From Acridotheres tristis (lineage: Eukaryota; Chordata; Aves; Passeriformes; Sturnidae), in contig CM072906.1 of the NCBI GenBank assembly GCA_037013685.1, forward strand, positions 3,626,001 through 3,690,000: a stretch of DNA of 64,000 nucleotides. Direction: 5' to 3'. Shown here in pieces: positions 1 through 13,000 of this stretch. A program made the position numbers and the translations under genes. Position 1 is the stretch's first letter. Each line of letters starts with the position of its first letter. The notes beneath the pieces are model-generated. The model ran no database searches, was not told where the DNA came from, and saw only the letters and a list, made by a program, of their open reading frames with translations.

Positions 1-339
1 AGGCCTGATGTTTTGAGAATTTCTTGCATTCTGAATTCTAACAGTTATATATGTGACAAAACTGTAAAAAAGCCCTGACCAGCTGCATACAAACAGCAAA
101 CAAGGCACATGTTTATTAGTAATGAGGATAATTAGCTGGAGCAATTCACCATCAATTGTAGCAATTCTACTTTACCAAAAATTATTCAAGTCAAAATTAG
201 ATCTTTTTCTGAAAACCTGTGTAGCTCAAACAGGAACAAATTTACAGAAGTCTACAGCTAAAACATAGAGATTTTTAGATTAAATAGGCAGAAATGGTCT
301 CATCTGCTCTGATAATCTGTTTTTAAATAGAGTCCAATT

Positions 340-408
340 CAAATATATATACACATATGCATATATATGTATATTTCCATGCACACACACACACACACAC
401 ACACACAC
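340..408. repeat. compound (TA)n and (CA)13 microsatellite
   Basis: An irregular TATA/CATATA stretch at about 340-375 is followed by an uninterrupted run of CA dinucleotides at 382-408. Ordinary, potentially length-polymorphic simple repeat. Confidence 0.95.
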
Positions 409-2079
409 GTATAAAATAAGAATAAATCTTAGGGCAAGTGTTTCTGTTTGCTTAAATGCTTTTTTCTTTCTGAGCAAGTGCAAAGATGGAAAAAACGGCT
501 TTAACTGCAATAGCAAGTGATGCTACTGAAGAGCATAAATGCCAACTCTTCTTATCACTTGTCTATTTCTATGCTCATTGCTGCAAAGCCTAATGAACCA
601 CAATTGATATATGGCAAGAGGGCAAGGTTTGTAAGCTTTGCTAAATTACAGAGAATTACAAAGTCAGAACAAAGCTAGAGGGCATTGCTTAAGTGCTTAA
701 TTCTCAAGAATAGAACAAACTTCTCAGGATTGCTGTTTCCAACCAGCTCTTTTTTAGCAGCTAATTCTTTTAAGATGTATATCAGTGTAGCTGCTGCTCA
801 TTTGAGCTGTGGAGCAGCTCAAACCTCATCCTGGAATGTAACCTGCAGCAAGACCAGTCACACAACCATGCAAGCCAGGTGAAAGGATCAAGGTAAATGA
901 TATCTGCATGTGTAGCACTGGAAACTGTCACTGCTGTTCAGGGACATCTGCCTGAAAACCTGCAAGAAGCCTCCTTCCCCTCAAAGACCAGATCCCAGAC
1001 AAGCTAAGGTAAGGTAGCCTCTGCCAGATCAGTTCTTGCCACGTTGCAGTTCACTCCTGGGCATTGACTGGCAGACAACTTCACTGTGAAGAGGGCTGGG
1101 CTGTGTGTTGGGAAACACCCACTTGGGCAGGAAGAATATTGTAAAGTTTCCAACCTGCATCATTTCCTAAAGTGACTCAAGCAGCAATATTCACACAGAT
1201 GCATCCCATGGCTTATTTTACAAATTCCACACATTCCTCAGTATAGTTGTAAAGAACATCAAAAATAAAACCTTTGCAAGCAAGGTCCGTGTCTTGCAGT
1301 GGAGGATCCGGTTCAATGCAACTGTAGCTCATGTTTTCCTACCACTCATAGACTGCACAAACTGCCATCAGCTGTTCCTTTAACTAATTATAGCCAGGTT
1401 GTAGAATCAGGAAACATTCTCTACTCCAAGGGGATGATGATGTAGGCACGTGTTCTTTAAGGACACATATGTTCAGCATGGGTTCTCAGGTAGGTCTGAA
1501 AGCCTTGTAGAAAATCTGTATTGGCCTGAAACTTGCCCTGTTGTCCCAAAACACAGAGGGGAATGGCCTTTGGCAAACATTGGTGGAGATAACCAGACTC
1601 CACCTGAATGCTGTTTCTAAAAAAATAATTCCGTTTCCTGCCACCTAGAACAAAATTATTATCTCCTGATGGCACCTGGTGTTTTAATGTCAACTTTTTC
1701 AGCTGTCTCTGCATTATCCTTTCCATTAAACATGAGGCTGGAAAGGCCTTCCAGACCTCCATTTCCTAGGATAAGTTTCTTCTCTCCACAGCACCAGTTT
1801 AGAGACTCTTTTAAAGGGTTATAGGTATTTATCTTGTTTCAAGATCAAGTTTATGCCTGGCCCAGTCATACCCTTTTGCTCTTTGACTAATGCTATTCTT
1901 TGGTTTAAATATGTTTCTCTTCCTGTTGTTCATTCCTGTAGCGTATTTATAGATGGTAGACTCTTTCCTTCCCTCATCAAGGGGGTTTCTAGGGCTACTG
2001 GGAAATTAATAACCTTTTTCTGCACTTGTTTCAGAGCTAAGTACCTGCAAAGCTAGTTACAACTTCCTTCCTGCTTTGT
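409..2079. other. non-coding, nothing recognised
   Basis: AT-leaning sequence. The open frames (685-882 +, 1457-1762 -, 1853-2056 +) show no domain, splice context or family resemblance. The part from about 1500 may belong to the decayed LINE to its right, but I cannot extend it. Confidence 0.5.
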
Positions 2080-2830
2080 ACAATGCATTAATAACCCCTC
2101 ATCCTTCCCCGATTACCAGGACTGCAATTGCATTTTTCCAGCCTGGCAGGTCAGATCCAGGCTTTGAGTGGCCCTCCCATCCTTCTCCCCCATCTGATTA
2201 CACTTACATGCCATGTACAGCAGAAATCTCTCTTGATCTGTGGACTCATAATCACATGTTTTGTCTCGCTGAATTGTACCCATTTCAATTCCATTACATT
2301 TCAAAATTCTCCATAAAAGTAAACCAATACAAATATTAAATAATACCACATGTATTGTTAAGAACATCATTACTCTCTACCGTCATCTCATTTCCATGCT
2401 GTCTGGTTTGTCTCCTCCACCTGTATGGTTCTATTCTCACAGGTCTGTTCAAACCCTCTTTGCTGCTGTATTCCAGTTCTTTCAGAATGCTGGAATGAAA
2501 AGCCCTGTGCTTGGGTAATATCCTGCTAGTAATTGTACAACATCTGACAAAGAAATTCTAAACCTTTATCCATATTCATGTTGGTTTCCCTAATCAGTTC
2601 TCCCTTTGAAACAGAATATCTGAGTCTCAAACCTACTTTTGTTTATCCTTCTGGTTAATTTAAATAGAATCAATCTATGATCACCCCAGCTAGCATGTTT
2701 TTCAGCAACCTCTTTATCATATCATTAACACTTGGAAGAATCATATTTGAAGTCATATCATCCCTTGTCGATTCAGGCATATTTTGATGAGGAAGATCTA
2801 GTAGATATTATATCCAGGGCTATCTGACCT
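2080..2830 (-). mobile_element. decayed LINE (CR1/L3-like) ORF2 fragment
   Basis: On the minus strand 2695-2592 translates as ASWGDHRLILFKLTRR followed by a Phe-Glu-Thr...Phe-Lys-Gly stretch. This resembles the end of the APE endonuclease domain of CR1-type ORF2 (the S-D-H motif followed by a short spacer and an F-R/K-R/G linker). The frame breaks repeatedly on both sides, and flanking minus-strand text (2113-2370) is protein-like but unmatched. Identification is from family pattern only; boundaries are guesses. Confidence 0.45.
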
Positions 2831-5800
2831 CACACTGATGAGCCTTTGCTCTCCATTCCATTATCTGGGAGGTTTGTCTTTGTGCAGCAGTCCCCAGGAA
2901 TATATGGCTCTTTAATAACACCACAAAGATTTTACCCAGGTATCATTCTGACAAAAGAGAGAAGCCTTCTAGCACCAGCAGGCAGAATGGTTTATCCATG
3001 CAGTCCTTCATGGTTCCTTACCACCTGCCTTGTCCTGAGCAAAAGATAGAAAGGGGACCAGTTGTCATGTTTTGAATTACCTGGATAATACAGATGGATT
3101 TCAGAGAAGTAATATAGACAAAATCTGGGTTACAAGGAAGATTGAGAAGTTTGAAACCTCACCACAGAGCCAACCTTTTATGCTAAGAACAAACAAATAA
3201 CAGGGCACCTGCCATTAGTTCTGTCTGCACAAGTGTTAGATTGTGCCTCAGCCAGACACCAGCCAGAAGGGAATAGCTGGGAAAGCTGATTTTATTATTC
3301 ATTCACAAAACACTTTCTACCATTATGAAAAAATAGTCTCAGTGATACCCTTGAATCTGAATCTCCAGCTTTTGCTTATAAAAGCAAAACCAAGGCCTTA
3401 GAAATACAACTATTGAAAAAAGCTGCCACATCTTTCTCTCTGAAGAAGCCACAATTTGTTGAGCTGTGAAGTCCTTCACAATACACAAGCCACAGCACTT
3501 TTATCACCACAAAGCAGCTGGCCCTGGATACCACATGAATGTGTTTTGTGGGTTTTCTCTTCCATACAAATATTTTTAGCATTTGGGTTTTCCCTGTTTT
3601 TTTTGGTGGACTGCACTCCCTGAGGAATAGGTGGTGGAATGAAATGAACTTTCTCACATCTGAGCACCATGGGAATAGCTCTGCCCTCTGCATCCAGCCC
3701 ATGGAGAAGTGTGCTATAAAAACATCACTAAGGAACTGACTTAAATTGCAGCTTTCCTCTCAAGCACTTGGAAACATCCTCCTGCCACACAAACCATGGT
3801 AGAGCTGATTTACAGCTTGTTTGGGTATCACAGGTAGGAGCTGATTTACTTTTGTCAGTTATCAGCAAGAGGATGAGAAAAAAAATTTTTATAGGAGGCA
3901 AAACCCAAGCTGACTCCAGGCTGTAAGAATGCTCTGCTCCATCGAACCAGCTCACCAGAAAGGTGTGGTTTTGGCACAGCATTGGGGAAAATTATACCAG
4001 ATAACTAAATGCCGTTCTGACAGATTCCATTCCTGTCCCTGGACAAGCTGCTTCACTTCCTTTCTTCCACCATTCAATAGGCAAGGTGTCCTCGAAGAGA
4101 TCAGACTGGCTGTTTTGGTGGAAACAAGTCCAAAAAATGAGGCCAAATGAGTGCAAGGCTTTGCACACATAAACCCACTGGAAGGCACTCTCGTTCACAA
4201 GCACTTAAAAAATAAATTAGTAGTGTCCCTTTCAAGGTCCAATCAAATATCTACAGGTCCAAACAAACATATAAAGGTTATACCTGTACAACTTTCTCAT
4301 GCTGACAATCTCCAGGTTATCTATGAGCATTTCCAAAGGGAACTCAATGCCTGTAATCATCTTTAAAGTGATGCAGAAGTGCTCGAGCATCCAGTCAGTC
4401 CCAATATCCAGTATGAGTGTAGGTGGGCAGTGGGTTACTCAGCTGGGCTCCAAGGAGTGTGAGCAGCTGGAAAACAAGTGACTAGGAGAGCTCCTGCCAC
4501 AAATGGATACAACAGGAGTTCCCAGAAATACTGTACAGTGGCTGTGGAGGCATCCTCGTGGCATTTTAATTCCTTACATAGGAAATCCAAGGCTAGAGGA
4601 TAATTTATTCCAGAATCATCATCTAGGTTTGTGGATGCAGAAAGAAAGGATCCCTTCAGAAAGGGCATACCAACAACCTGACTTGTCCTTCTGCTCCTCG
4701 AGGATGGGAAAGAGCTTCAGGTCAGGTGTTCTGCAATGGGAATGTATCTACTCAACAAGTGTGAGGCCTCAAGCAAACACATACAGCTACAATGGCACGG
4801 TCTGCTCTGTGAGGAGCCAAAACACTGGGAACAAATCAAAGCAAGCTACTTCCATGGGACTTGTTGCAAAGAAAAAAAATATTTTATAGCTACAGATTTA
4901 TATGCAGGAGCAAAGAAGTAGACAGGAGTTTTAGTTAAAATATTTGAATGCTTAATAAAATAAATTGCAGGAGAATCACACAGTGTTTTGGATGAAGCAT
5001 ATCGCCTCAGGAAATGATCCATGAGAGCTGCTCCAGGGTCCCCGTGGAGGAGTGCCATCATCCTGGCATGCAGAGGAAGGGGCAAGGTCCCGCCCCGTGG
5101 GTGTTTGAAGCAGAACAAGCCCAGGAGCACAAATATTTCTGTCATTGCAGCATTTTTACCTCACTGAGCAGTCTGGTAGCACTTCCAGATTCTTCAAATT
5201 GCCGTGAGGCACCCAACTAATTTTTTATGCTTTTCTCATAACTGAGTTCATACTGCAAGTCTGGAAACAGAGCTAGACTCCACCAGGTCTGTGCTGCCCA
5301 GCGTTAAGTCTTCTCCTCACACCTCCCATTAGGCACATTACAAGAAAGCACAAGAACCTGCTCCCGTTTCCTAGTGGCAGCAGGACTTTGGCATAGCTTG
5401 CAAAACACTTTGCATGTTTCTCATAGCAGGTGCAATAGAAACATTATTTACCACTATATTTTCCTGGCATGTTTCCTAGATCTTCCACGGAGCAGATGGA
5501 GAATGAGCAGCACTAACGCTGAGCCGTGGGTGCAATCACTCACACATGCCTAATGCTCCTCTGAGTGGCAATCACTACTTTCAGAACAGAAAAGTACTTA
5601 AGCAATGCTTGCCATCACTACTGCAAGAGGCAGAGCCCTTGCTCAGCAGCCCAGAAAACACTGTTCACAAGTGCTCCCTGGTCACTTGGAAGGGGCTCCT
5701 TGCTGCCACGAGCTGAGAGAGACCAGGGCTCAGAGTTACAACACAGGAGCAGTGATGAAGAAAAATATGTGAAGTATTTTCCTGCACCCCCAGGGGACAG

Positions 5801-8800
5801 GTCACAGTCCTATTAGCATGAAGCAAGAGAAAGGCGGGGGAGAAGGCTTTGAGTATTTGTAATCAAACCGGCTCGTAGGACAAAGGAAATGCTGTTTCTT
5901 ACTGAATAGTGTGAGCGTGAGAAGCCACAGATCTCACATCTCCTGCGATGCTTCCTCACCTTTTGTTTGCCAGCTCCTGGAGCTGAGAGCACGTGCCCTG
6001 TGCAGGATCCAGGAGTGCTGTGCTCAGCTGGGAGGGCAGCAGCAGGTGCAGAGCACACCTTCATGGGGAATGTTCCACTGGGTGTAGCCCTGCACTGCCC
6101 TCGTGCCTGTGCTCAGCCTGCAACACAAGGAAGGTTTTCCTGGATCAGCCCAAATTTCTTCTGTCAGAACAAATACAAGAGGAGAAATACCAAAAGAAAG
6201 TTGAAAGTATTTGTATAGTGAAGCCTATTACAGCAGCTCAGTCACAGCAGTTTAAATGCATATCCTGGTGAACGCTGGCATTCCTTTGCCATGCTTACTG
6301 GGTTCCCAAAATTAATACCCTGCAGTTTTCTGGACCTGCTGATTTTGTTGTGGCCATCCCAGCTAGGCAGGCAAAGAGAATATCAGTCACTTCCATTCGA
6401 GCCTCACCGTCTCTAAGTAAAATTGTGGGAACAGACACCTCTCTGGCCTTGAGAAAGGCCAATGCAAGACCTGCTCCTATTCTCTGCTTCCCTTCCCTCT
6501 TTGCCTCATTCCAGCCTCTGAAGGCTCAAGTGACAAACGGACCTTCAGCAGGGAGCGGTGGGACAGGGACAGGGCACAGCCAGGCCCTGCATTCCTGTAT
6601 AACCACAGCACCGTGCCTGCTCCTTCTGAGGGCAGGCAGCCCCCTCTCCTGGTGAAGGGTTACCTGCATCTCCAGCTCACCTGTGGATATAATTCCATAA
6701 GGACCAAGTTTCCCAATCCCATGGGAGCTCATCTGACAAGCACAGACTGACTTCTCTGCATATAACCAACAAACTCCAGACGAAAAGCAAAAATAGGAAG
6801 AAATTAGAAGACAGCATGCAGTAAATCTTCCATCAAAACCAGATAGCCCTCACCCTGCAGTTCAACCAGGCCAGGTTAGCTTACAAATATTCCTTCTAGG
6901 TGAAGGAAATGCTTGGAGATAAAAGAAGTGATGAGTTATCTGCATTTCAGTCAGCCCTACTGGATGGTCGGGCCCTCATTCTTCTCACACACACAGTGAA
7001 AAACTAAAAACTCTCACTGCCACATGTGGCCCTGTGTGAATGGAGAAAACACAAGGTGCAGTAGGAATCCTCACATGGCAGATGGGGGCTGTGGCACAGA
7101 GCAATTAGATGACACCCTAAAGGTGTCACTGTAAGTCTGTAACACAGCCAAGGACTCAATAAAGATGTCAAATACCAGTGACACTCCTGTGTGTTCCTCG
7201 GGGGACTATCTAAAAATCAAGGCTATAAAAATTCACCTAGATGTTACAGGCATGGATGAAAATCCATTCCCTGGCAAATTCTATCCCTACGTCCATTTTT
7301 CAGAAGCTCTCCCCGTCCATCCCTCCCCTGACCTCTAGTGGCTTAGGCTCTGTTCAAAGAGAAGCCTTACTAAACTGAAGTGACAAGTGACTCTGCTAGT
7401 TTTGGCCCAGTAAAATGCAGTCTTTCTCTACTTAGTGTAGAGAAATAAGTGTATAAATAGGAACCGAATCCTAACCACCTCCAAATGACATTTGGAGCTT
7501 GTAGAGTTTGAACTAGACAAGCTTGATTTGTTTTTACTATTTGTAAGCCTGCTCCTGTAGAAAGCAAAGGAGGCTTTTCAGAAGAAATATTAACCTTGGT
7601 TAGCCCTTCCTAAGCTCAAGTATGTGCAGGTTTCGAAGGGATTTGTCTGTTCCTCCTGCAGACTAAACATGGGAGGGAACAAATAGAGAAGGAGGCTTAC
7701 AACCCCACATAACACAGGGACAGGAGAAGCTGGGACAGCCTCCCCAGAGACCTGCACCAGCACAGCAATGGCCACTTAAAACACTCATGTGTTAACCCAG
7801 ATGTGGTTATCTAGGAAATATTCTTGCACAACGGGTGAAAACATGGCAAGCTTTAATTATGGGCTTTGGGTGGAGGGTGCCATAGACACACAAAGTCCTG
7901 TTGGCTCCTGCAGGGTGTGCAGGACATCTTACCAAGTCTGGATACTTTATGAAGTATTAAGAGTTGAACCAGAACATGCCCAATATCCAGTTTCTTTGCT
8001 GAATTAATGCTCTGTTTATAAATACAACTACAAGGTCATTGTGCCTTAACAATCAAAACTATGTGGCACAAATGCAGACATGCCGATGTGTGGGAAAGAT
8101 TACAGAAGAAATTGATTCTACATTTTCTAACCAGGAATAATTCCAGGTAGTCAATGGCTCATAAGTTGCTATTGACTTAGAAATGGATTTCCCATAATCT
8201 CTTTGCACAGAGGATGTAATAAATAGCAAGAGAAAAGTGGGGAAAGGAATCTGGAAAAGATGTGTTATTATTCAGTAAAAGACAAAGGAGGTCTTCCCTG
8301 TATTTTTAACTCCAAGGACCTGCTCTCCTTCCCAGCTTCAAGTCTGGAATTTCAGCCAAAAAAGCAGATCCCAGACTACCTTCAGAGCCCTTCCAGGTGA
8401 TGTCTAAAACATTAAGATATCAGCAGGAGTCCCTGCATGCACTTGTCAGTAATGCTAAAAATAAAACTATTTGCAGGACTGACATCCGCTTGTGAACGGA
8501 AAGAGAAGAAAAATTTTCCCCTACATTTTTTTGCAATCAGTTTTGTGAACTCTTCCTGTTCCTGGCATCACACAGGGTTCCTTAAGGTAAGTAGGAATTA
8601 CCTTCCACTACAAAATACATTTTCTATATCAGAATAAAAGATTCATAGGTGGAAGCTGATGTAACAGACTTGCAGTTTGCTTTGAGCTGTACATCAGTCA
8701 CACACCTGCAGAACATCCAAGACTGTCACCACAGGACTTGGCAGGTACCACTGAACATCACATATGTAAAAAATAAATCATCCAAGGTGAGGGCAGAGGG

Positions 8801-10050
8801 TGCATGGAGAAGCACAAAGTGTTCCAGCTTTCCTACAGAAATTACAAAAATAGAAGTGTTGGTTTCACAGCAATGTATTTTATTAGTTTGCCTTCATCCA
8901 TGAACTTTCCTAGAAGAGATTTTTTTTTTTTTCCAAGCTCTTGGATTCAAACTTTGGATTCAGAGCTACAGAAACTGGCAACTGCCCATCAGTTCCCATT
9001 CCCTCTCAGAACTGTCCTGTATCACATCAGAAATTCTCAGATTCACTTGCCTGTTCCTAAGACTTATCCTGCCCTGGTTTGCTGTTGCAGGGCTGGCTTG
9101 GCCATATGTGCTTTTTGGAAAGGAAAGACTCATATTTAAGACCAAATGAGATTTTGACATGTGTCCAGTTTTCTGCTACTTTTTTTTTTCCTCAAGACAC
9201 TGCTTTGAGGCAACTAAAATCATTTGTTTGAGTTCAAGGTAATCACAGTTGATTATATTTCTTTTTAGGTATCTGTGATTCCAATGAGGGATGGATAGGA
9301 AAATGTCACCACTTTAAGGGCCACTCACTGACACACAGCCCAGCTGCCAGATCCATTCCCTGCTGTATCCACAGTGCTCACATCACACATCCCTCCAGGG
9401 CAGCCCAATGATAATATGAAAAAAGGAAAGTGATGTGAAACAAGGCTTCTGGATCAACACAAGTGCTGAAAAAAGGCTGGGATATCCCACTCACAGATGG
9501 AACATCAGCCACTGAGGGTCACCTTGCAGGCAGTGCATGTTTGGCAGCTTTGTTTTAACATTTAGGAAGGACTCTACAGAGCTGCTACTCTTTGTGCTGG
9601 GTGGAAGAAAGAGGGACCAGTCAGGGGTACCAGGGATGAACTCAAGCAAATAAAGGCAAAAGAAGTACGTGAAAAGTTTCTTCCTGTGTGTAACCTTCCT
9701 GCCAGAGTTCCAGAGCAGAGCTGAGTGTGTGGATCTGAGCAGCCCAAGCACCCAGATGCTCCAGGGAAGGAGCACTCCCAGCCAGAGCAGGAAATGCCCC
9801 TCGGATTTAGATCTGATGGAGCTTCAGCAAGACCTTGAGATCACTGCAGAGTTTTACCTTCTGTAGAAGCTGCTGCTGATGCCACAAGAGACATCTTCAT
9901 CTTTCAGCAAAACTAGAGTGCAGACAGCCAGAGGAGCTGTGACATTTAGTAGGAAAACAACAACTCAACAAGTGAAAAGAAACAAATAAAAGGAAAATGT
10001 ATGGCTACATTTACTGAGTGAAAACAGCCCATATAGCAATTCAATTCCAA
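2831..10050. other. intergenic, no supported gene
   Basis: No exon of a known family was recognised on either strand. A 55-60 codon open minus-strand stretch at about 4270-4440 (DWMLEHFCITLKMITG in part) reads like protein but has no clear acceptor and no recognised family. Short poly(T) tracts occur at about 8922 and 9180. Confidence 0.5.
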
Positions 10051-10073
10051 TTCTCTTCTCTTCTCTTCTCTCT
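10051..10073. repeat. (TTCTC)4 microsatellite
   Basis: Four exact pentamers TTCTC followed by a partial unit. A pure pyrimidine tract on the + strand, too far from any exon to be a splice element. Confidence 0.9.
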
Positions 10074-13000
10074 AGTATACTACTCACCCCACTAAACAGA
10101 CCATTGCCATCAAAGAGCTTTACCCTGAAAGAAAGTGTGCAGAGAGCTGCTGGTGTGACAACAGATTTCTCCTGGCATTTTGTTTTGATATTTTCTGTGT
10201 ACTTAGTGACAGATCTGACATCTCCTCCTCAAGAAATTTCCACATAACAAAAAGAAAAGAGTCAAATTTACAGTTTGTTATGGATTTCTGTTTGGGTTTT
10301 TTTTGTATGTTTGGGTTTTTTTCTGCTGACAATAAGAAGCTATTTAGCAAAGCCAGTTGCAAGCCATAAAGCCCATTCATTTAACTCCAAAAGGCACAGT
10401 CAATATTGCAAGGCTCTTAATTCTTTTGTGGGAAGTCATAGCAGGATGTAGCTACCTTGTATGGGTGACAATGATCCTTACCCTGGATAGTCACAGCATT
10501 CCAGATTTCCAAATTCCCTCACCACTGCCCAGCAATAGGATTCTCTTAACATCAATGCAGTTTTGCTATAAAGTGAAAAATGCTATTTACACAGCAAGAA
10601 ATATTGATCTTTCTTAGGAAAATCCTTCAAGTCTAGTAAATGACATTTAATTAGATGTGCAGAGGGAAGGCAGAAGTAGTAGTCTGCACTGGGAGAACAG
10701 AGAATTCCTGCCTGGGACAGGGAATAAGAACAGTATGGGGACAGTTGTTGTCTTTTTGCTATTCAAATGGAAAGAGGAGTGGGCAGTAGGGAGAAATGTC
10801 CATGAAGAGGAACTGCCTGGCAGACAAAAGCTCTGGAGCCTGTGCTAGGGTTCAGTGTGGTTCCCTGGTCAGAAGGACTCTGCCCTTCACAGGAGAAGTG
10901 AATTAGGAAAAAAGCAGAAAGGGAAAGCATAGCTTGCTCTGAAGGCTAAGGCAGGAACAATTGCTCTTTTGCCATGAGAGGAGCACAGGACCAGCAAGAG
11001 CTCCCAGGCACAATGCAAAGATTTACAGAAGACATGCTGTGGGAGCTAATCAGGAGTTTGTTAAAATATGTATGTGCACTAAATAAAATATCAAGTGGTA
11101 TAAATACGTCTCTGTCCCAGTTCGTTCTGCCCTGTCAGGAAAGCACCACAGTCTCTACAGCTTCATAAGGAGTTTCTTCTGCATGGCACTCAACTTCAGT
11201 CCTCAACTCTTGGACTTCTCACAGGCACATGTCAGACATCAATCACATTTTGGTGTTTCTTTGCACATCTGTTCCTAAAAAGTCCTACAATTAAATTAAA
11301 GTCCTAAAATTGCTTCTTAGTTTATACTATTTTGTAGCTCTTTGCTTTTAAATTCACCATTATGAGCCAACCACGCAGACTCTAACAGTAAAAATCTCTT
11401 CAGTTCTCTGGTTTCCATGCAGTGGGACTGAGAAAAGCAGGATAACACAGCTCTGCAGCAGGCTTTGTTTGGCCTCTTAGCAGGTGAAGGTCAATACCCA
11501 TTCAATAACAGCAGGTGCAAATGTCCAGCTGCTCCATTTACCTCTGTGCCAAGGCTGTGCCATCACAGTGCCCATGCACACAGGTGGGATTCACCTGTCC
11601 TGTGCAGGCTGACAGGCAGCTACTGACTGGGAGCCACAGCTACTGACACATCACATCAGTTCTTTCTGCAGTCCCCACTTGTAAAGAGGGGCCAAACCAA
11701 GGTTAAACCAGCACTAACAGGTCCCTGTTGGGCACAGCTGGCACATGTCCAGCCTTTACAGTCCCTTCCCCCTGCTCTGGCCTCCTTAGGGCACTTTGTG
11801 TGCCCTGTCTGGGGGCAGCTGTCTCATTGCCAGGCAGGAAACACAAGTGCTCCAAGTCCTTCCTGCAGAAAGCTCTCCTTGCCCTTTCCCCAGGATGGAA
11901 GGCATTGTGAGTTAACAGTTCACTTCCACCAGGATCCTTTAGAGTTTTTCAAGCACAGGTTATTTTCGGGTTCTAAAACAATTATTGTTTAGTTTCTTTT
12001 ATGCTGTCTGGAAAGATCTGGGCTGAACTGCATCCTCAGCACACCCTGTCCTCTTTCTCTGATGCTGTGCCTTCTTTGGCACGCTGGAGATTCCAGCAAA
12101 GCCCAGAGATCTCTGTCGTGATGTTCTAGCACTGGCCACCATCCATCCCTTAGGACCAACACATTTCTACCCACACAGAGGGAGGCTTGGGCAGGTGTTC
12201 ATAAACATGTGGGGGCAGAGTGGCAGCTTTTGACCACTCTCACATGAGCTCCATCCCTGTGAAGCACATCCCAAAGTGTCGGTGCTTGCAGGAGGAGGGG
12301 AAAGGAGCTAAGTTCACATGAAGATGACTCAGCTCTGTTGCTAGAAATTGCTGTCAGAGCCCATGATGCTCTGCTGATTTTTGCCTCTTTCTTTTAAATA
12401 TTCTCTGTATTTTGTACACATCTATTTGTAACCCTGTAGTTTATTATTGTAGCTTAGCTTCAGTATTTTCCCAGGCAGAAAGACAAAACACATTCCAAGA
12501 CCCCTATCCTGTCTTGGTCCTCCTTAGAAACCAAGGTTGAGACCAGCTCTTCAAGGCATATTTTTTATAAACAAAGTTTAGTCCTCACCTGAGGGGGGAG
12601 GATTTATAAGGTACTAGAACTGAGTAACTTCTAACTGGGGACTCTTGCTAATTTGCAAAATCTATAAATATTGTATACACTTTGTGCAGGGGTGCATCTT
12701 TGGCATTTTCCACCTGATAAATTGTGCACCTAAGGATCCTTATATAAGGGCAACCCCTTTTTACCCCCCTGTGTCTGGCTCATAATTTTAGGACCAGAGA
12801 AAAAGGCATCACCCATTTATGATTTATGAACTGTGTCAGTTACTGTAGGAAGGATTAAAGCCATAGGATCAGGAGATACAAACCCCACTGAAATGGGTCA
12901 GTGTTTGAGCACTAACAGTACAGCTGCTAGAAAGAACATCACTCTCAAGACAATATATTACTTTTCTGTAACTCTACCTGGTTAGTTTGGACAATACAGT

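Noticed and set aside
2113..2370. 85-codon minus-strand ORF with protein-like text and a GTAAGT donor within it
   Set aside because: Best explained as part of the decayed LINE region; no host gene family recognised and no partner exon.
4270..4440. Protein-like minus-strand open stretch including DWMLEHFCITLKMITG
   Set aside because: About 60 codons open is expected by chance many times in 64 kb; no convincing acceptor, an in-frame stop immediately upstream, and no family recognised.
12600..12860. Possible LTR around TATATAAGG
   Set aside because: No TG...CA ends, poly(A) pairing or target duplication could be identified.
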